Below, piece by piece: positions 17,482-27,059 of a DNA stretch of 64,000 nucleotides. Source of the DNA: Roseovarius sp. THAF9 (GTDB lineage: Bacteria; Pseudomonadota; Alphaproteobacteria; Rhodobacterales; Rhodobacteraceae); the NCBI RefSeq assembly GCF_009363715.1, contig NZ_CP045404.1, positions 248,001 to 312,000 of the forward strand, read 5' to 3'. Every line of letters starts with the position of its first letter. Positions within the stretch are counted from its first letter, which is position 1. Position numbers and translations under genes: made by a program. A model generated the notes under the pieces. It ran no database searches, was not told where the DNA came from, and worked only from the letters and a program-made list of their open reading frames with translations.

Positions 17482-18132
17482 TTATTCCAGCGTGGCGATG
17501 ATGGCGCGCAGGGTGGCGATGCCGTCGCCCTTTTCCGAAGAGGTCAGGACGATCTCGGGGAAGGCGGCGGCATGGGTCGCAAGGCGGGTGCGGACCTGCG
17601 CCAGCATCTTGTCGCGCTCGGCGACCTTGACCTTGTCGGCCTTGGTCAGCACGCATTGGAAGGTCACGGCGGAGCTGTCGAGCAGGGCCATGATCTCTTC
17701 GTCCACGGGTTTGATGCCGTGGCGGGCGTCGATCAGCACGAAGGCGCGGCGCAAGGTGACGCGACCCGAGAGGTACTGTTTCAGCAGGGCCTGCCATTTC
17801 TCGACCTTCGGGAGAGGTGCGTTGGCGTAGCCGTAGCCGGGCAGATCCACGAGGAAAGTCCGGCCGCCGAGGTCGAAATAGTTGATTTCCTGCGTGCGGC
17901 CCGGGGTGTTGGAGGCGCGGGCCAGCGCCTTGCGGCCCGTCAGCGCATTGATAAGGCTTGATTTTCCGACATTGGAGCGCCCGGCGAAGCAGACCTCGGG
18001 ACGGTCGGCGTCGGGCAGGCCGGACATGGCGACCACGCCCTTGACGAAGGTGACCTCGCCGGCGAAGAGCTTTCGGCCGGATTCCGTAGCGGCCGCGCTG
18101 GGCGCCTCAGCCAGGGGGAAGGGGAGCGCCAT
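17482..18132 (-). CDS. engB: Ribosome-biogenesis GTP-binding protein EngB/YsxC
   Basis: EngB is an essential GTPase needed for 50S subunit maturation. The 216-residue protein has G1 GRSNVGKSSLINAL near residue 50, the switch I threonine in PGRTQEINYF, G3 DLPGYGYA and G4 TKADKV. The start ATG at 18130-18132 overlaps the stop of the MOSC gene by one base (TGATG). The order yidC-MOSC-engB-argB is common in Rhodobacterales, which supports the assignment. Confidence 0.95.
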   Translation of the reverse strand: MALPFPLAEAPSAAATESGRKLFAGEVTFVKGVVAMSGLPDADRPEVCFAGRSNVGKSSLINALTGRKALARASNTPGRTQEINYFDLGGRTFLVDLPGYGYANAPLPKVEKWQALLKQYLSGRVTLRRAFVLIDARHGIKPVDEEIMALLDSSAVTFQCVLTKADKVKVAERDKMLAQVRTRLATHAAAFPEIVLTSSEKGDGIATLRAIIATLE

Positions 18133-18875
18133 CAGATCGGTTCCACGGTGTCGCCGACGCGGATCGTGCCTGAGCGTGTGACAGTGGCGTAGATGCCGAA
18201 ATCCTGATGGCCGAAGCGGGTGTTCAGCGTGCCGAGCGTGTCGGCGTCGCGCTCGCCGGTCCGCGGATTTGCGGTGGTAGCCAAGCAGCGCTGGATCGGT
18301 TCCTGCACGCTCAGTTCAGCCTCGCCTATGCGCAGGGTGTGGCCGACCCAGTCGAACTCGGCCCATGGCTCGAGGCCTGTAAGGTGAATGTTGCCGCGCC
18401 AACGCAGGGGCGAGATGTCTTGGCTCATCGCGTCGGTCATGGCATCGTTGGAGGCAAGGTTGATCAGGCTGATCGACGCATAATCGGTGTCGGTCATGCC
18501 GCGCCCGGGCACATGTACGAGCCGGGCCGATTGCGCGCGGTCGGCGGGCATGAGCGGGCGAACCCAGTCGAGGAAAGTGTCCTGCTCCCGCTCGGGATCG
18601 AATGTCAGATCAGGCCGGCCGGGATGGGAGAGCGTGACGCTGCCATCAGCCTCGTCTACCTTGGCCGAGATGGCCATGAGCGTGCCGGTCTTTGCCCCGC
18701 GCGAGAAATTGGCGCAGGGCACCCACTCGGTCCCGTCGGCCTTGGACATCTCGTGCGCGACGGCCCAACGGCGATCCCACGGAATGGTCTGGCCCTCGGT
18801 CAGGGTGACCGTGTCCAGCGCTTCGCGGCCGTGCCCCTTGATCGGGTGACGCCAGAGCGCGGCCACGGTTGCCAT
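18132..18875 (-). CDS. MOSC-domain protein (YcbX-like)
   Basis: The 247-residue protein has an N-terminal MOSC_N beta-barrel (MATVAALWRHPIKGHG) and a MOSC domain with the conserved cysteine in IQRCLATTANPRTGERD near residue 205. MOSC proteins bind molybdenum cofactor or a sulfur carrier; YcbX-like members reduce N-hydroxylated compounds with a redox partner. No Moco genes lie nearby. The start is the ATG at 18873-18875, overlapping the yidC stop by one base. The open frame continues upstream through yidC antisense-like frames without domain content. Confidence 0.85.
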   Translation of the reverse strand: MATVAALWRHPIKGHGREALDTVTLTEGQTIPWDRRWAVAHEMSKADGTEWVPCANFSRGAKTGTLMAISAKVDEADGSVTLSHPGRPDLTFDPEREQDTFLDWVRPLMPADRAQSARLVHVPGRGMTDTDYASISLINLASNDAMTDAMSQDISPLRWRGNIHLTGLEPWAEFDWVGHTLRIGEAELSVQEPIQRCLATTANPRTGERDADTLGTLNTRFGHQDFGIYATVTRSGTIRVGDTVEPI

Positions 18876-20707
18876 CACTTGTCCTCCGGCGGCGGGGTCT
18901 TGGCCTTCTTCTTGAAGCTGGACTTGATGTTGCCGAACACGTCCGGCTTGTAGCCCTGGCTGCGCATGATCAGGTATTGCTGGCTGAAGGTGATCACGTT
19001 GTTGGCGATCCAGTAGACCACGAGGCCCGACGCGAAGCTGCCCAGCATGAACATGAAGACCCAGGGCATCCACGCGAAGATCATCTGCTGCGTGGGGTCG
19101 GTGGGCGCCGGGTTCAGTTTCTGTTGCAGCCACATGGATACGCCAAGGCAGAGAGGGAGGATGCCGATGAAGATCAGCGCCAGGATCGAGCCGGGTTCGG
19201 GCGCGGCCCAGGGCAGCAGGCCGTAGAGGTTATAGAGCGACGACGGGTCGGGTGCCGAGAGGTCGTCGATCCAGCCGATCCAGGGGGCATGGCGCAACTC
19301 CAGCGTGACGAAGATCACCTTGTAGAGCGAGAAGAAGATCGGAATCTGCATCAGGATGGGCAGGCAGCCCGAGGCCGGGTTGACCTTTTCCTTCTTGTAG
19401 AGCTCCATCATCTCTTTCTGGAGCTTCTGGCGGTCGTCGCCTGCGTTTTCCTTGATCTTCTCCATCTGCGGCTGAAGTTCCTTCATCTTGGCCATGGAGA
19501 CGTAGGACTTGTAGGCCAGAGGCAGCAGGACCGCCTTGATGATGAGGGTCAGCGCGATGATCGCCCAGCCCATGTTGCCGATGAGTTCGTTGAGGTTGTG
19601 CAGCAGCCAGAAGATCGGCTTGGTCAGGAAGAAGAACCAGCCCCAGTCGATCGAGTCGATGAACTTGGTCACGCCTTCGTCGTTCTGGTAATGCCGGATG
19701 GTCTCCCATTCCTTGGCGCCGGCGAAGAGGCGGGTCTGGATGGTCACTTCCTGCCCGGGCGCGACGGTTTCAGTGCGCTGCTTGATGTTGGTCTGGAAGA
19801 TGTTGCGGTTGGTATCCTGGAAGGTCGAGAAAGTCGAACCTTCGGCCTGGCCGGGGATCAGCGCGGTCATCCAGTAGTGATCGGTGAAGCCGGACCAGCC
19901 GGCCTCTTGCAGCGCGATATTCTCATGCGCGCCGGCGGGTTCGAAATCGTCATAGTCGATCTCACGCAGCTCGCCGTCGGTCAGGCTGATGCCGCCTTCG
20001 TGCAGGATGAAGAAGTTCTTGAGGTCCGGCGGCAGACCGTGGCGGGCGAGGATGCCGTAAGGCGCGACGGAGGCGGCGTTGTCGCCGGTATTCTGCACCG
20101 ACTGGGTGACGTTGAACATCGAGCGGTCATCGACAGACATTTCCCGGCGGAAGGTCAGGCCGGCGCCGTTGTCCCAGGTCAGGACCAGCGGGTTTTCGGG
20201 GGTCAGCGGACCATCGGATTCGACGTCCCAGACGGTGTTCGCGCCGGGAACCTGGTCGGGCGTCAGACCGCTGCCCGGTGCCCAGCCGAAGAGCGCATAA
20301 TAGGCGCGGTCGGTGCCGACGGGCGACAGGAGCGTGACGATCGGTGCGTCCGGTTCGAGCGTTTCGCGGTAGTTCTTGAGCTGCAGATCGTCGATCCGCC
20401 CCCCGCGCAGCGAGATAGTGCCTTGCAGGGTGGGCGTGTCGATCTCGATGCGCGGCGTGTCGTCGGCCTCGGCTTCGGCCTGTTGCGCCTCGGGTGTCGT
20501 GGCGGTGTCGTCGGCCGTACTTGGCACAATGGCCGTGTCGCCCGCAGGCTCGGACGGGGTGGTGTCGGTTTCCGTCGTGGACGTGCTGGTGGCGGTCGTC
20601 TCCGGCGTCTCTTCCGGCTCGGGCGGCGGGAAAAGCAGGAACCAGATAAGGATCACCAACAGGCTGAGGCCCGTTGCCAGCAGGAGATTGCGGTTCTGTT
20701 CGTCCAT
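18875..20707 (-). CDS. yidC: Membrane protein insertase YidC
   Basis: YidC inserts and folds inner-membrane proteins, alone or with SecYEG. The 610-residue protein has an N-terminal span (about residues 7-24), an acidic Thr/Glu-rich linker, a large periplasmic domain and a C-terminal Oxa1-type core of five spans. The core includes GCLPILMQIPIFFSLYKV and a conserved arginine in the groove region. The start MDEQNRNLLLATG at 20707 is the family start. rnpA and rpmH, usually just upstream in bacteria, are absent; an EAL-domain gene takes their place across a 201 bp gap. Confidence 0.96.
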   Translation of the reverse strand: MDEQNRNLLLATGLSLLVILIWFLLFPPPEPEETPETTATSTSTTETDTTPSEPAGDTAIVPSTADDTATTPEAQQAEAEADDTPRIEIDTPTLQGTISLRGGRIDDLQLKNYRETLEPDAPIVTLLSPVGTDRAYYALFGWAPGSGLTPDQVPGANTVWDVESDGPLTPENPLVLTWDNGAGLTFRREMSVDDRSMFNVTQSVQNTGDNAASVAPYGILARHGLPPDLKNFFILHEGGISLTDGELREIDYDDFEPAGAHENIALQEAGWSGFTDHYWMTALIPGQAEGSTFSTFQDTNRNIFQTNIKQRTETVAPGQEVTIQTRLFAGAKEWETIRHYQNDEGVTKFIDSIDWGWFFFLTKPIFWLLHNLNELIGNMGWAIIALTLIIKAVLLPLAYKSYVSMAKMKELQPQMEKIKENAGDDRQKLQKEMMELYKKEKVNPASGCLPILMQIPIFFSLYKVIFVTLELRHAPWIGWIDDLSAPDPSSLYNLYGLLPWAAPEPGSILALIFIGILPLCLGVSMWLQQKLNPAPTDPTQQMIFAWMPWVFMFMLGSFASGLVVYWIANNVITFSQQYLIMRSQGYKPDVFGNIKSSFKKKAKTPPPEDK

Positions 20708-20908
20708 CTTGGATGGCCACCCGTGCAAGTTTCAATCGCTTGGGGCGTTCAACAGAGTGCAGCAGCAAAGGTCAAGGGGTCAGAGCAGATTCGTGGCGAT
20801 GTGAAAACTGTGTCGCAGCTTGCGGCGAAGCGATCGACAGGTACGCAGCGAACCTGGGCGTGGCGGTGCAATTGCGCCCCGGAAGTGCGATTGCTACCGC
20901 AGGGTGAC

Positions 20909-22420
20909 CTAGCCGGCGCTATTGCCGATGCGTGGCGGCGTCTGAACCCTGGCAATGTGATCGCTGATCCACTGGATCGTTCTGGACGCTGGCATCGGGC
21001 GGGCGATGCCGAAACCCTGAACGTGGCCGACCCCAAGCTGGGCGAGCATCGCGTGTTCGCCTGCGGTTTCCACGCCTTCAGCAATGGTATCGAGGTCGAG
21101 CTGTTCGGCCATGAGCTGGATTGCGTTGACCATGCGCTGCTGTTCTATGTCGCGGTCGAGTTTCTTGACGAATGAGCGGTCGATTTTCAACCGATGCACG
21201 GCGAACCGACGGATCGACGAGATCGAGGCGTGCCCGGTGCCGAAATCGTCCAGGTCAATCTGACAGCCCATCTCGGCCAAGCGCCTGATATTGCGCACGA
21301 TCGTATCCTCGGGGGAATAGGCGACAACGGTTTCGAGAATCTCGACCGTCAGTCGCGTCGGCGTGATATCGTAGCGGTCAAGCTCCCACGTGAGGCGGTC
21401 GACCAGCTTTGGGTCGCGCAGTTCGTCGGCAGAGAAATTCACACCGACCTGAGGTATATCGAACCCCGCCGCGTCCCAGGATTTGAGTGTGGAAAGCGCG
21501 TCCCGCAGGATCTTCATCCCAAGAATGTCTGTCTTGCCAAGATTTTGCAGCAGTGGAAGAAACTCTGCGGGCGGGATCAGGCCGCGCACCGGATGTTCCC
21601 ACCGCGCCAGCGCCTCGAACCCGGAGATACCGCCGGTATCGGTAGAAATCTGCGGTTGGAACCAAGCCTGTATCTGCCCATCTGTCAGTGCGGTCAAAAC
21701 CTCTGTCGCGGTGCCCTCGGGTAGGGGCGAGACCCGGCGCAACTCGGGGCTGTAGGCGCGAATGGCCGACGGGCCGTGACGGCGGGCCTCGACCAGCGCG
21801 ATACCGGCAGCATCGGACAGGTCGCGCCCGGTGGCGCCGCGAATGAAGCTGTCAAGGCAGAAGCCCACCGAGGCGGAGACGTAGATCGTGGCGGCATCAA
21901 GTGAAATCGGCTCCTCTACAGCGGCTTGCAGGCGGGTGGCTAGCTTGAGCCCTGCTTCGGAATCGAGCCGGCGAACGGGGGCAAAAATGATGCCGAACTG
22001 CCCATTAGTAAGCGGAAGCAGGACGTCACGTTCGCGCAATACGGTCTTGAGCCGGTCGGTCACGCAGATGCTGACCCGTTCCGCCGCGGCGGTCCCATGC
22101 CGGTCGAGCAGGGTGTCGTAATCGTCGATCTCGACGATGGCACAGCCCGTGCGGCGCAGGCAATTGCGGGCAAGATCAAGCGTTTCCTGCAACTGTCGTT
22201 CGAAGTCATCCTCGCGCTCCCGGCGGATGGGCGGCGGCGCGGAATGGCGCACCCATGCAAGCCCGAGCGGCACGGCCAAGGCAATCGCTAGCAAGGTTGG
22301 CTCGCCGCCGAGCCAGAAGCCGCCCAGCACCAGCGCAGGAAGGAATGCCAGCGCCTGCGGGCCCGTCAGCACGGTCGCGAGGGCGAAACGGAAGGAAGAC
22401 AAGTAGTGGCGCAAGAGCAT
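20909..22420 (-). CDS. Cyclic-di-GMP phosphodiesterase, degenerate GGDEF plus intact EAL
   Basis: The 503-residue protein has two N-terminal membrane segments (about residues 10-60), a GGDEF-like domain (about 75-230) and a C-terminal EAL domain (about 240-495). The diguanylate-cyclase signature is degraded to LTNGQFG, so synthesis of c-di-GMP is unlikely. The EAL domain keeps FEALARWEHP, VNFSADELR, VEILET, DDFGTGHAS, LKIDRSFV and EGVET, so it should hydrolyse c-di-GMP. The degenerate domain may act as a GTP or c-di-GMP sensor. It sits upstream of yidC on the same strand. Confidence 0.9.
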   Translation of the reverse strand: MLLRHYLSSFRFALATVLTGPQALAFLPALVLGGFWLGGEPTLLAIALAVPLGLAWVRHSAPPPIRREREDDFERQLQETLDLARNCLRRTGCAIVEIDDYDTLLDRHGTAAAERVSICVTDRLKTVLRERDVLLPLTNGQFGIIFAPVRRLDSEAGLKLATRLQAAVEEPISLDAATIYVSASVGFCLDSFIRGATGRDLSDAAGIALVEARRHGPSAIRAYSPELRRVSPLPEGTATEVLTALTDGQIQAWFQPQISTDTGGISGFEALARWEHPVRGLIPPAEFLPLLQNLGKTDILGMKILRDALSTLKSWDAAGFDIPQVGVNFSADELRDPKLVDRLTWELDRYDITPTRLTVEILETVVAYSPEDTIVRNIRRLAEMGCQIDLDDFGTGHASISSIRRFAVHRLKIDRSFVKKLDRDIEQQRMVNAIQLMAEQLDLDTIAEGVETAGEHAMLAQLGVGHVQGFGIARPMPASRTIQWISDHIARVQTPPRIGNSAG

Positions 22421-22475
22421 GGTCCGGGATCCGAAGCGGTCTTGGTCACGCTATCCCGAGTTGTTCAATAGCCCC

Positions 22476-23345
22476 TTAACGCAACTTCGGCAGCGCGTCG
22501 TCATTTCCTTCGAATTTTAGAGAGTCCCGGCTCAACCCCTCGAAATCGAAGAGTTTAGGATCGAGCAGGTGCGAGGGGCGGGCGTTCATCAGGGCGCGGA
22601 ACATGACCTGACGGCGGCCCGGGCTGTTGGCTTCCCAGCCGTCGAGGATTTGCTTGACCTGCTGGCGTTGCAGCCCGTCCTGGGAGCCGCAGAGATCGCA
22701 GGGAATGATGGGGTAATTCATCGCGCAGGCGAACCGCTCGCAATCGGCCTCGGCCACATGGGCCAGCGGGCGGTAGACGAAAAGGTCGCCTTCCTCATTC
22801 ACCAGCTTGGGCGGCATGGTGGCCAGCCGCCCGCCGTGAAAGAGGTTCATGAAAAACGTCTCTAAAATGTCGTCGCGATGATGGCCCAGCACCACGGCGG
22901 AACAGCCTTCCTCGCGGGCGATGCGGTAAAGGTGGCCGCGGCGCAGCCGCGAACAGAGCGCGCAATAGGTTCGGCCTTGTGGCACCTTGTCGACGACGAC
23001 GGAATAGGTGTCTTGGTACTCGATCCGGTGGAGCACGCCCATGTCTTCGAGAAACTTTGGCAGGACCGTCGCCGGGAAGCCGGGTTGGCCCTGGTCGAGG
23101 TTGCAGGCGAGGATGTCGACGGGCAGAAGGCCGCGCCATTTCAGCTCGTGCAAAACGGCCAGAAGCGTGTAGCTGTCCTTGCCGCCCGAAAGGCAGACCA
23201 GCCAGCGAGCATTTTTCTCAATCATGCCATATTGCTCAATCGCCTCACGGGCCTGGCGAACGACACGTTTGCGCAGCTTGCGAAACTCCGTGGTCTTCGG
23301 AGCGCCGGCAAAGAGCGGATGGATATCGTCGGCATCATCGAGCAT
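22476..23345 (-). CDS. ttcA: tRNA 2-thiocytidine biosynthesis protein TtcA
   Basis: TtcA thiolates cytidine 32 of certain tRNAs using an iron-sulfur cluster and ATP. The 289-residue protein has the PP-loop [13 protein letters not shown] near residue 52, the CxxC motif [11 protein letters not shown] near residue 130, and a third cluster cysteine in PCDLCGSQ. The start is the ATG at 23343-23345 ([12 protein letters not shown]); the open frame reaches further upstream but with no family match. It lies 55 bp upstream of the EAL gene on the same strand and is divergent from the AraC-type regulator. Confidence 0.93.
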   Translation of the reverse strand: MLDDADDIHPLFAGAPKTTEFRKLRKRVVRQAREAIEQYGMIEKNARWLVCLSGGKDSYTLLAVLHELKWRGLLPVDILACNLDQGQPGFPATVLPKFLEDMGVLHRIEYQDTYSVVVDKVPQGRTYCALCSRLRRGHLYRIAREEGCSAVVLGHHRDDILETFFMNLFHGGRLATMPPKLVNEEGDLFVYRPLAHVAEADCERFACAMNYPIIPCDLCGSQDGLQRQQVKQILDGWEANSPGRRQVMFRALMNARPSHLLDPKLFDFEGLSRDSLKFEGNDDALPKLR

Positions 23346-23498
23346 GGGCGGGGATGTACCCGGAACAGTCCGCAGCGGCAAGCGGAGTTGCGCGATTGGA
23401 AGCTGGTCGATTCCTGCAAAAACGGGCGATTTTTCGGAATCGAGCAGCCGGTTACGCGGCAGATGGTGTAGACTGCGCACAGATCATGGAGGTGGCAT

Positions 23499-24533
23499 AT
23501 GCTGGCGGAGACCGACCTGATGATACGCGGCGCCCTGATCGGCGTCTGCTTTTTGTGCTTCATCTTGCTGTGGTCGAGCGGCAGGACACGGTCGAAATCC
23601 TATTCCCTCGGCGCCATTGCCCTGTGCCTGACCGCCAGCATGGCGGTCGAACAGGGCATGGGCACGGTGTGGTCCGCAGACGCCAGGGCCGTAGCCTTTG
23701 TGCTGGGGCATTTCATGCCGTTGGCGCTGACGTGGTTCGTGCTGGACGTTTTCATGGAGGATGCGGAGCGTAAGCGCTCGGGTGTTCCGCTTTTATGCCT
23801 TGCGGCGATCGTGACCGGGCTCTGTTTTGCGCCGTCGCAGCTGGGCAGTGTGCAGGTGGCGCTGAACCTGCTGCTCTATGCCGGACTGTTGTGGGTGGTG
23901 GTCACCACGGCGAAGGGCGACCTTGTGGAGCACCGCAGGTCTTTCCGCGTCGTTTTCGTGAGTGCCATCGTGGTGTTCGGTGTGTCGAAAACGCTGCTGG
24001 ATGTCTCCTTGCCCGACGCGATGCGGCCAGCGTGGTATGGCACGGCGCATGCGGTTGCATTGTTGGCGTTCGCGATTGTGTTTGCGCATTGGGCGTTGCG
24101 GCCGGGCAGTGACATATGGACCGAGGAGAAGCCGCGCCCGAAGCCGCAGACGGGAGACCTACGGCTGGTGGACAAGCCTGCGCTGGACAGGATCGAGACC
24201 GCGATGCGCAACGAGATCTGGCGGCGTGAGGGGCTGACCATCGGGGCCATGGCCGAGGCGGTGGGCCTGCCGGAGCACCGGCTGCGCAAGGCGATCAACC
24301 GGGACCTGGGGTTTCGCAATTTCGCCAGCTTTGTGAATGGCTACCGCATAGATGCCGCGAAGGCGGCGCTGGCCGCGCCGGAACGATCGGGTCAGACGGT
24401 TTTGGAAATCGCCTATGACTGCGGGTTTGCTTCGCTTGCGCCTTTCAATAAGGCCTTTCGGATGGTGACGGGGCAGACGCCCACCGATTACCGGCGGACC
24501 TGCCTGAAGGATTACGCCTCGATTTCCGCGTAA
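23499..24533 (+). CDS. Membrane-anchored AraC-family transcriptional regulator
   Basis: The 344-residue protein has about six to seven hydrophobic segments in its first 205 residues and a C-terminal AraC-type double helix-turn-helix (about residues 225-335). The DNA-binding part includes LTIGAMAEAVGLPEHRLRKA and VLEIAYDCGFASLAPFNKAF. A membrane sensor fused directly to an AraC DNA-binding domain implies that it reads an envelope or membrane signal. No ligand can be named. A ribosome-binding site (GGAGG) lies 8-12 bases upstream. Downstream on the same strand is a small exported peptide gene, a possible target or partner. Confidence 0.85.
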   Translation: MLAETDLMIRGALIGVCFLCFILLWSSGRTRSKSYSLGAIALCLTASMAVEQGMGTVWSADARAVAFVLGHFMPLALTWFVLDVFMEDAERKRSGVPLLCLAAIVTGLCFAPSQLGSVQVALNLLLYAGLLWVVVTTAKGDLVEHRRSFRVVFVSAIVVFGVSKTLLDVSLPDAMRPAWYGTAHAVALLAFAIVFAHWALRPGSDIWTEEKPRPKPQTGDLRLVDKPALDRIETAMRNEIWRREGLTIGAMAEAVGLPEHRLRKAINRDLGFRNFASFVNGYRIDAAKAALAAPERSGQTVLEIAYDCGFASLAPFNKAFRMVTGQTPTDYRRTCLKDYASISA

Positions 24534-24636
24534 GACGTATCGATTCCGGAAAATCCATCGCGATTTCGAAACGAGGAAGAGCGCCGCCGGCTTTGGGCGC
24601 ACCTTGCGGGCAGTCACACCAGCAAGGAGACACGTG

Positions 24637-24858
24637 ATGTTCAAAACGACCCTGACTGCCTTGGCTATTCTGGCCGGGCTGGCCTGCGACCCCGTTCATG
24701 CGACCGGGTTCGGCAATCCCGCCAACGTGCCGAGCCAATGGCCAGAGAAAGGCGCGTTCACATGTTTAGCGCGCGACACGAAAGCAATCACCGCGACTCG
24801 CGATGCGCAGAACTTGGAAGTGCCGACCGTGGTCGATGACGGCGTGCGCGGGCGCTAG
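24637..24858 (+). CDS. Small exported protein of unknown function (73 aa)
   Basis: The reading frame begins at the ATG at 24637 with an excellent ribosome-binding site (AAGGAG, 7 bases upstream). The product starts with a signal peptide (MFKTTLTALAILAGLACDPVHA), probably cut near residue 22-23, leaving about 50 residues with one cysteine. I recognise no family. It follows the AraC-type regulator by 103 bp on the same strand. Its TAG stop shares the CTAG palindrome at 24855-24858 with the stop of the convergent tlpA-like gene. Confidence 0.6.
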   Translation: MFKTTLTALAILAGLACDPVHATGFGNPANVPSQWPEKGAFTCLARDTKAITATRDAQNLEVPTVVDDGVRGR

Positions 24859-25415
24859 GCGCCCGCGTCGATCAGGGCTTGCAGAATGGTCTTGGCGCTG
24901 TCCGAGCTCCAGTCGGCATCGCCCTGAAGGCGGGCGATCTCGCGGCCCTCGCGGTCAAGGATGACGGTGACGGGCAGGCCGAGCACGCCCATCTGGCGCG
25001 ACAGGCCCATTTTGGGGTCGGCGTGAAGCGGCAGGTTGTCGACACCGATCTCGTCAAAGAACTTTTTCATCGCCGCGGGCGCGTTGCGGCCTGAGGCGAT
25101 GGTGACGACCTCGAAATCGTCGCCTCCAAGCTGGTCTTGCAGGTCCGACAGCATCGGCATCTCGTGGCGGCAAGGCGCGCACCATGTGGCCCAGAAATTG
25201 ACCAAGGTGATCTTGCCCTCGTAGTCCGACAGGGTCATGTCGCCGCCATCCTCGGATTTGAAGGCCTCGGCAGGCACCGCCTTGGCCTCGGAATGCACCA
25301 CCAGCTTTTTCATGTCACCGTCGCGCAGGTCGGCAATATCCGCGGGCTGGGCTGCTGCGCCGTTTGCACCGACTGCGAGGGCCATATAAAGGACGATGGA
25401 CTTCAGCGAATTCAT
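24855..25415 (-). CDS. TlpA-like periplasmic thiol:disulfide oxidoreductase
   Basis: The 186-residue protein has a signal peptide ([23 protein letters not shown]) followed by a thioredoxin-like AhpC/TSA-Redoxin domain with the active site [14 protein letters not shown]. The cis-proline loop is in [12 protein letters not shown]. TlpA/ResA proteins reduce disulfides in the periplasm, for example on cytochrome c or Cu-A sites. The start is the ATG at 25413-25415, preceded by GGAGGC; the open frame continues through argH antisense. It is divergent from argH with only 22 bp between start codons. Confidence 0.88.
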   Translation of the reverse strand: MNSLKSIVLYMALAVGANGAAAQPADIADLRDGDMKKLVVHSEAKAVPAEAFKSEDGGDMTLSDYEGKITLVNFWATWCAPCRHEMPMLSDLQDQLGGDDFEVVTIASGRNAPAAMKKFFDEIGVDNLPLHADPKMGLSRQMGVLGLPVTVILDREGREIARLQGDADWSSDSAKTILQALIDAGA

Positions 25416-25437
25416 AGCGCCTCCGAAGAGTTGGGAC

Positions 25438-26829
25438 ATGACAGACAAGACCTCTAACAAGATGTGGGGCGGCCGGTTCGCCGCCGGGCCCGATGCGATC
25501 ATGGAGGCAATTAATGCCTCGATAGATTTCGACAAGCGCCTTGCGGCGCAGGATATCGCCGGGTCGCGCGCCCATGCGGCCATGTTGGCCGCGACGGGTA
25601 TCGTCAGTGATAGCGCTGCCGAGGCGATGCGGGAAGGCCTGCTCACGGTGTTGTCAGAGATCGAAAGCGGGGATTTCCCGTTCTCGAAGGCGCTGGAAGA
25701 CATTCACATGAATGTCGAGGCGCGTCTAAAAGAGGTGATCGGCGAGCCGGCGGGGCGGCTGCACACCGGGCGCAGCCGGAATGACCAGGTGGCAACGGAC
25801 TTCAAGCTGTGGGTCCGCGATCAGCTGGATGCCTGCGATGCGGCGTTGGCGGCACTGATGAAAGCGTGCCTTGCGCAGGCCGAAGCCGGGGCGGATTGGG
25901 TGATGCCGGGGTTCACGCATCTGCAGGTGGCGCAGCCGGTGACGTGGGGGCATCACATGATGGCCTATGTCGAGATGTTCGGACGCGATCTGTCCCGCGT
26001 CCGCGACGCGCGCGTGCGGATGAACGAATGCCCGCTGGGCGCCGCTGCGCTGGCCGGGACATCCTTTCCCATCGACCGGGACATGACGGCTAAGGAGCTT
26101 GGGTTCGATCGACCGGCGTCCAACAGTCTGGATGCGGTCAGCGACCGGGATTTCGCGCTGGAGTTCCTGTCTGTCGCCAGCATTTGCGCCATGCACCTCA
26201 GCCGAATGGCCGAGGAACTGGTGATCTGGTCCTCGGCGCAGTTCCGGTTCGTGACGCTGAGCGACCGGTTCTCGACCGGGTCGAGCATCATGCCGCAGAA
26301 GAAGAACCCAGATGCCGCCGAGCTGATCCGCGCCAAGATTGGGCGCATTTTCGGGGCGAACGTGGCGCTGACGTTGGTGATGAAGGGCCTGCCGCTGGCC
26401 TATTCCAAGGACATGCAGGAGGACAAGGAGCAGGTCTTTGACGCCGCGGACAACCTAATGCTGGCACTGGCGGCGATGGAGGGGATGGTCCGCGACATGT
26501 CCGCCAACCAGGGCGCGCTGGAGGCGGCGGCGGGGGCTGGGTTTTCGACCGCGACGGACCTGGCCGACTGGCTGGTGCGGGTGCTGGGCCTGCCGTTCCG
26601 CGATGCGCATCACGTGACCGGGGCTTTGGTGGCCAAGGCCGAGGCCAAGGGATGCGACCTGCCGGAGCTGAGCCTGGAGGAGATGCAATCGGTGCATGGC
26701 GATATCGACAAAACGGTCTATGATGTCCTTGGTGTGCACAATTCTGTCGCCTCGCGGATGAGCTATGGCGGGACCGCGCCGGAACAGGTGCGCATGCAGG
26801 TTGATCGCTGGAAGGAGATCCTGGGATGA
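25438..26829 (+). CDS. argH: Argininosuccinate lyase
   Basis: ArgH cleaves argininosuccinate to arginine and fumarate, the last step of arginine synthesis. The 463-residue protein starts [14 protein letters not shown] and contains [13 protein letters not shown] and the fumarase/aspartase-superfamily signature [15 protein letters not shown]. The ATG at 25438 is chosen because the conserved WGGRF block must be near the N-terminus; an in-frame ATG 42 bases upstream would overlap the tlpA start. The stop overlaps the small lipoprotein gene (ATGA), so argH is coupled to the lysA-containing run downstream. Confidence 0.95.
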   Translation: MTDKTSNKMWGGRFAAGPDAIMEAINASIDFDKRLAAQDIAGSRAHAAMLAATGIVSDSAAEAMREGLLTVLSEIESGDFPFSKALEDIHMNVEARLKEVIGEPAGRLHTGRSRNDQVATDFKLWVRDQLDACDAALAALMKACLAQAEAGADWVMPGFTHLQVAQPVTWGHHMMAYVEMFGRDLSRVRDARVRMNECPLGAAALAGTSFPIDRDMTAKELGFDRPASNSLDAVSDRDFALEFLSVASICAMHLSRMAEELVIWSSAQFRFVTLSDRFSTGSSIMPQKKNPDAAELIRAKIGRIFGANVALTLVMKGLPLAYSKDMQEDKEQVFDAADNLMLALAAMEGMVRDMSANQGALEAAAGAGFSTATDLADWLVRVLGLPFRDAHHVTGALVAKAEAKGCDLPELSLEEMQSVHGDIDKTVYDVLGVHNSVASRMSYGGTAPEQVRMQVDRWKEILG

Positions 26830-27059
26830 AACGCGTGATCGCATGTCTGGGCCTTGTGGTGCTTGCCGGCTGTGGCGTCGATGGCGAGCCGATACCGCCG
26901 GGCAGCGAAGCCGACGATACCGTGGTGCGGAATGATCCCACACCGGTGCGGCCGAATCTGAACGGATCGCTGACCGTCGGCACCAACGGATCGCGGGCCA
27001 GTGTTGGCACGTCAGTCGTCAGCGGTAACGTGTCGGTCCACGTGGGCACGGTCTTTTGA
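26826..27059 (+). CDS. Small putative lipoprotein
   Basis: The 77-residue product has a lipoprotein signal peptide with lipobox LAGC (cysteine at about residue 16). The mature part is short, polar and rich in Gly, Ser, Thr and Val, ending [12 protein letters not shown], which suggests an extended or beta structure. I recognise no family. It overlaps argH by 4 bases and its stop overlaps the TTG start of the next gene. argH-linked small lipoproteins are common in Rhodobacteraceae, but the role is unknown. Confidence 0.7.
   Translation: MKRVIACLGLVVLAGCGVDGEPIPPGSEADDTVVRNDPTPVRPNLNGSLTVGTNGSRASVGTSVVSGNVSVHVGTVF

Noticed and set aside
18869..21175. A 768-codon plus-strand frame antisense to yidC
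   Set aside because: It is a shadow of yidC third positions and lacks a ribosome-binding site.
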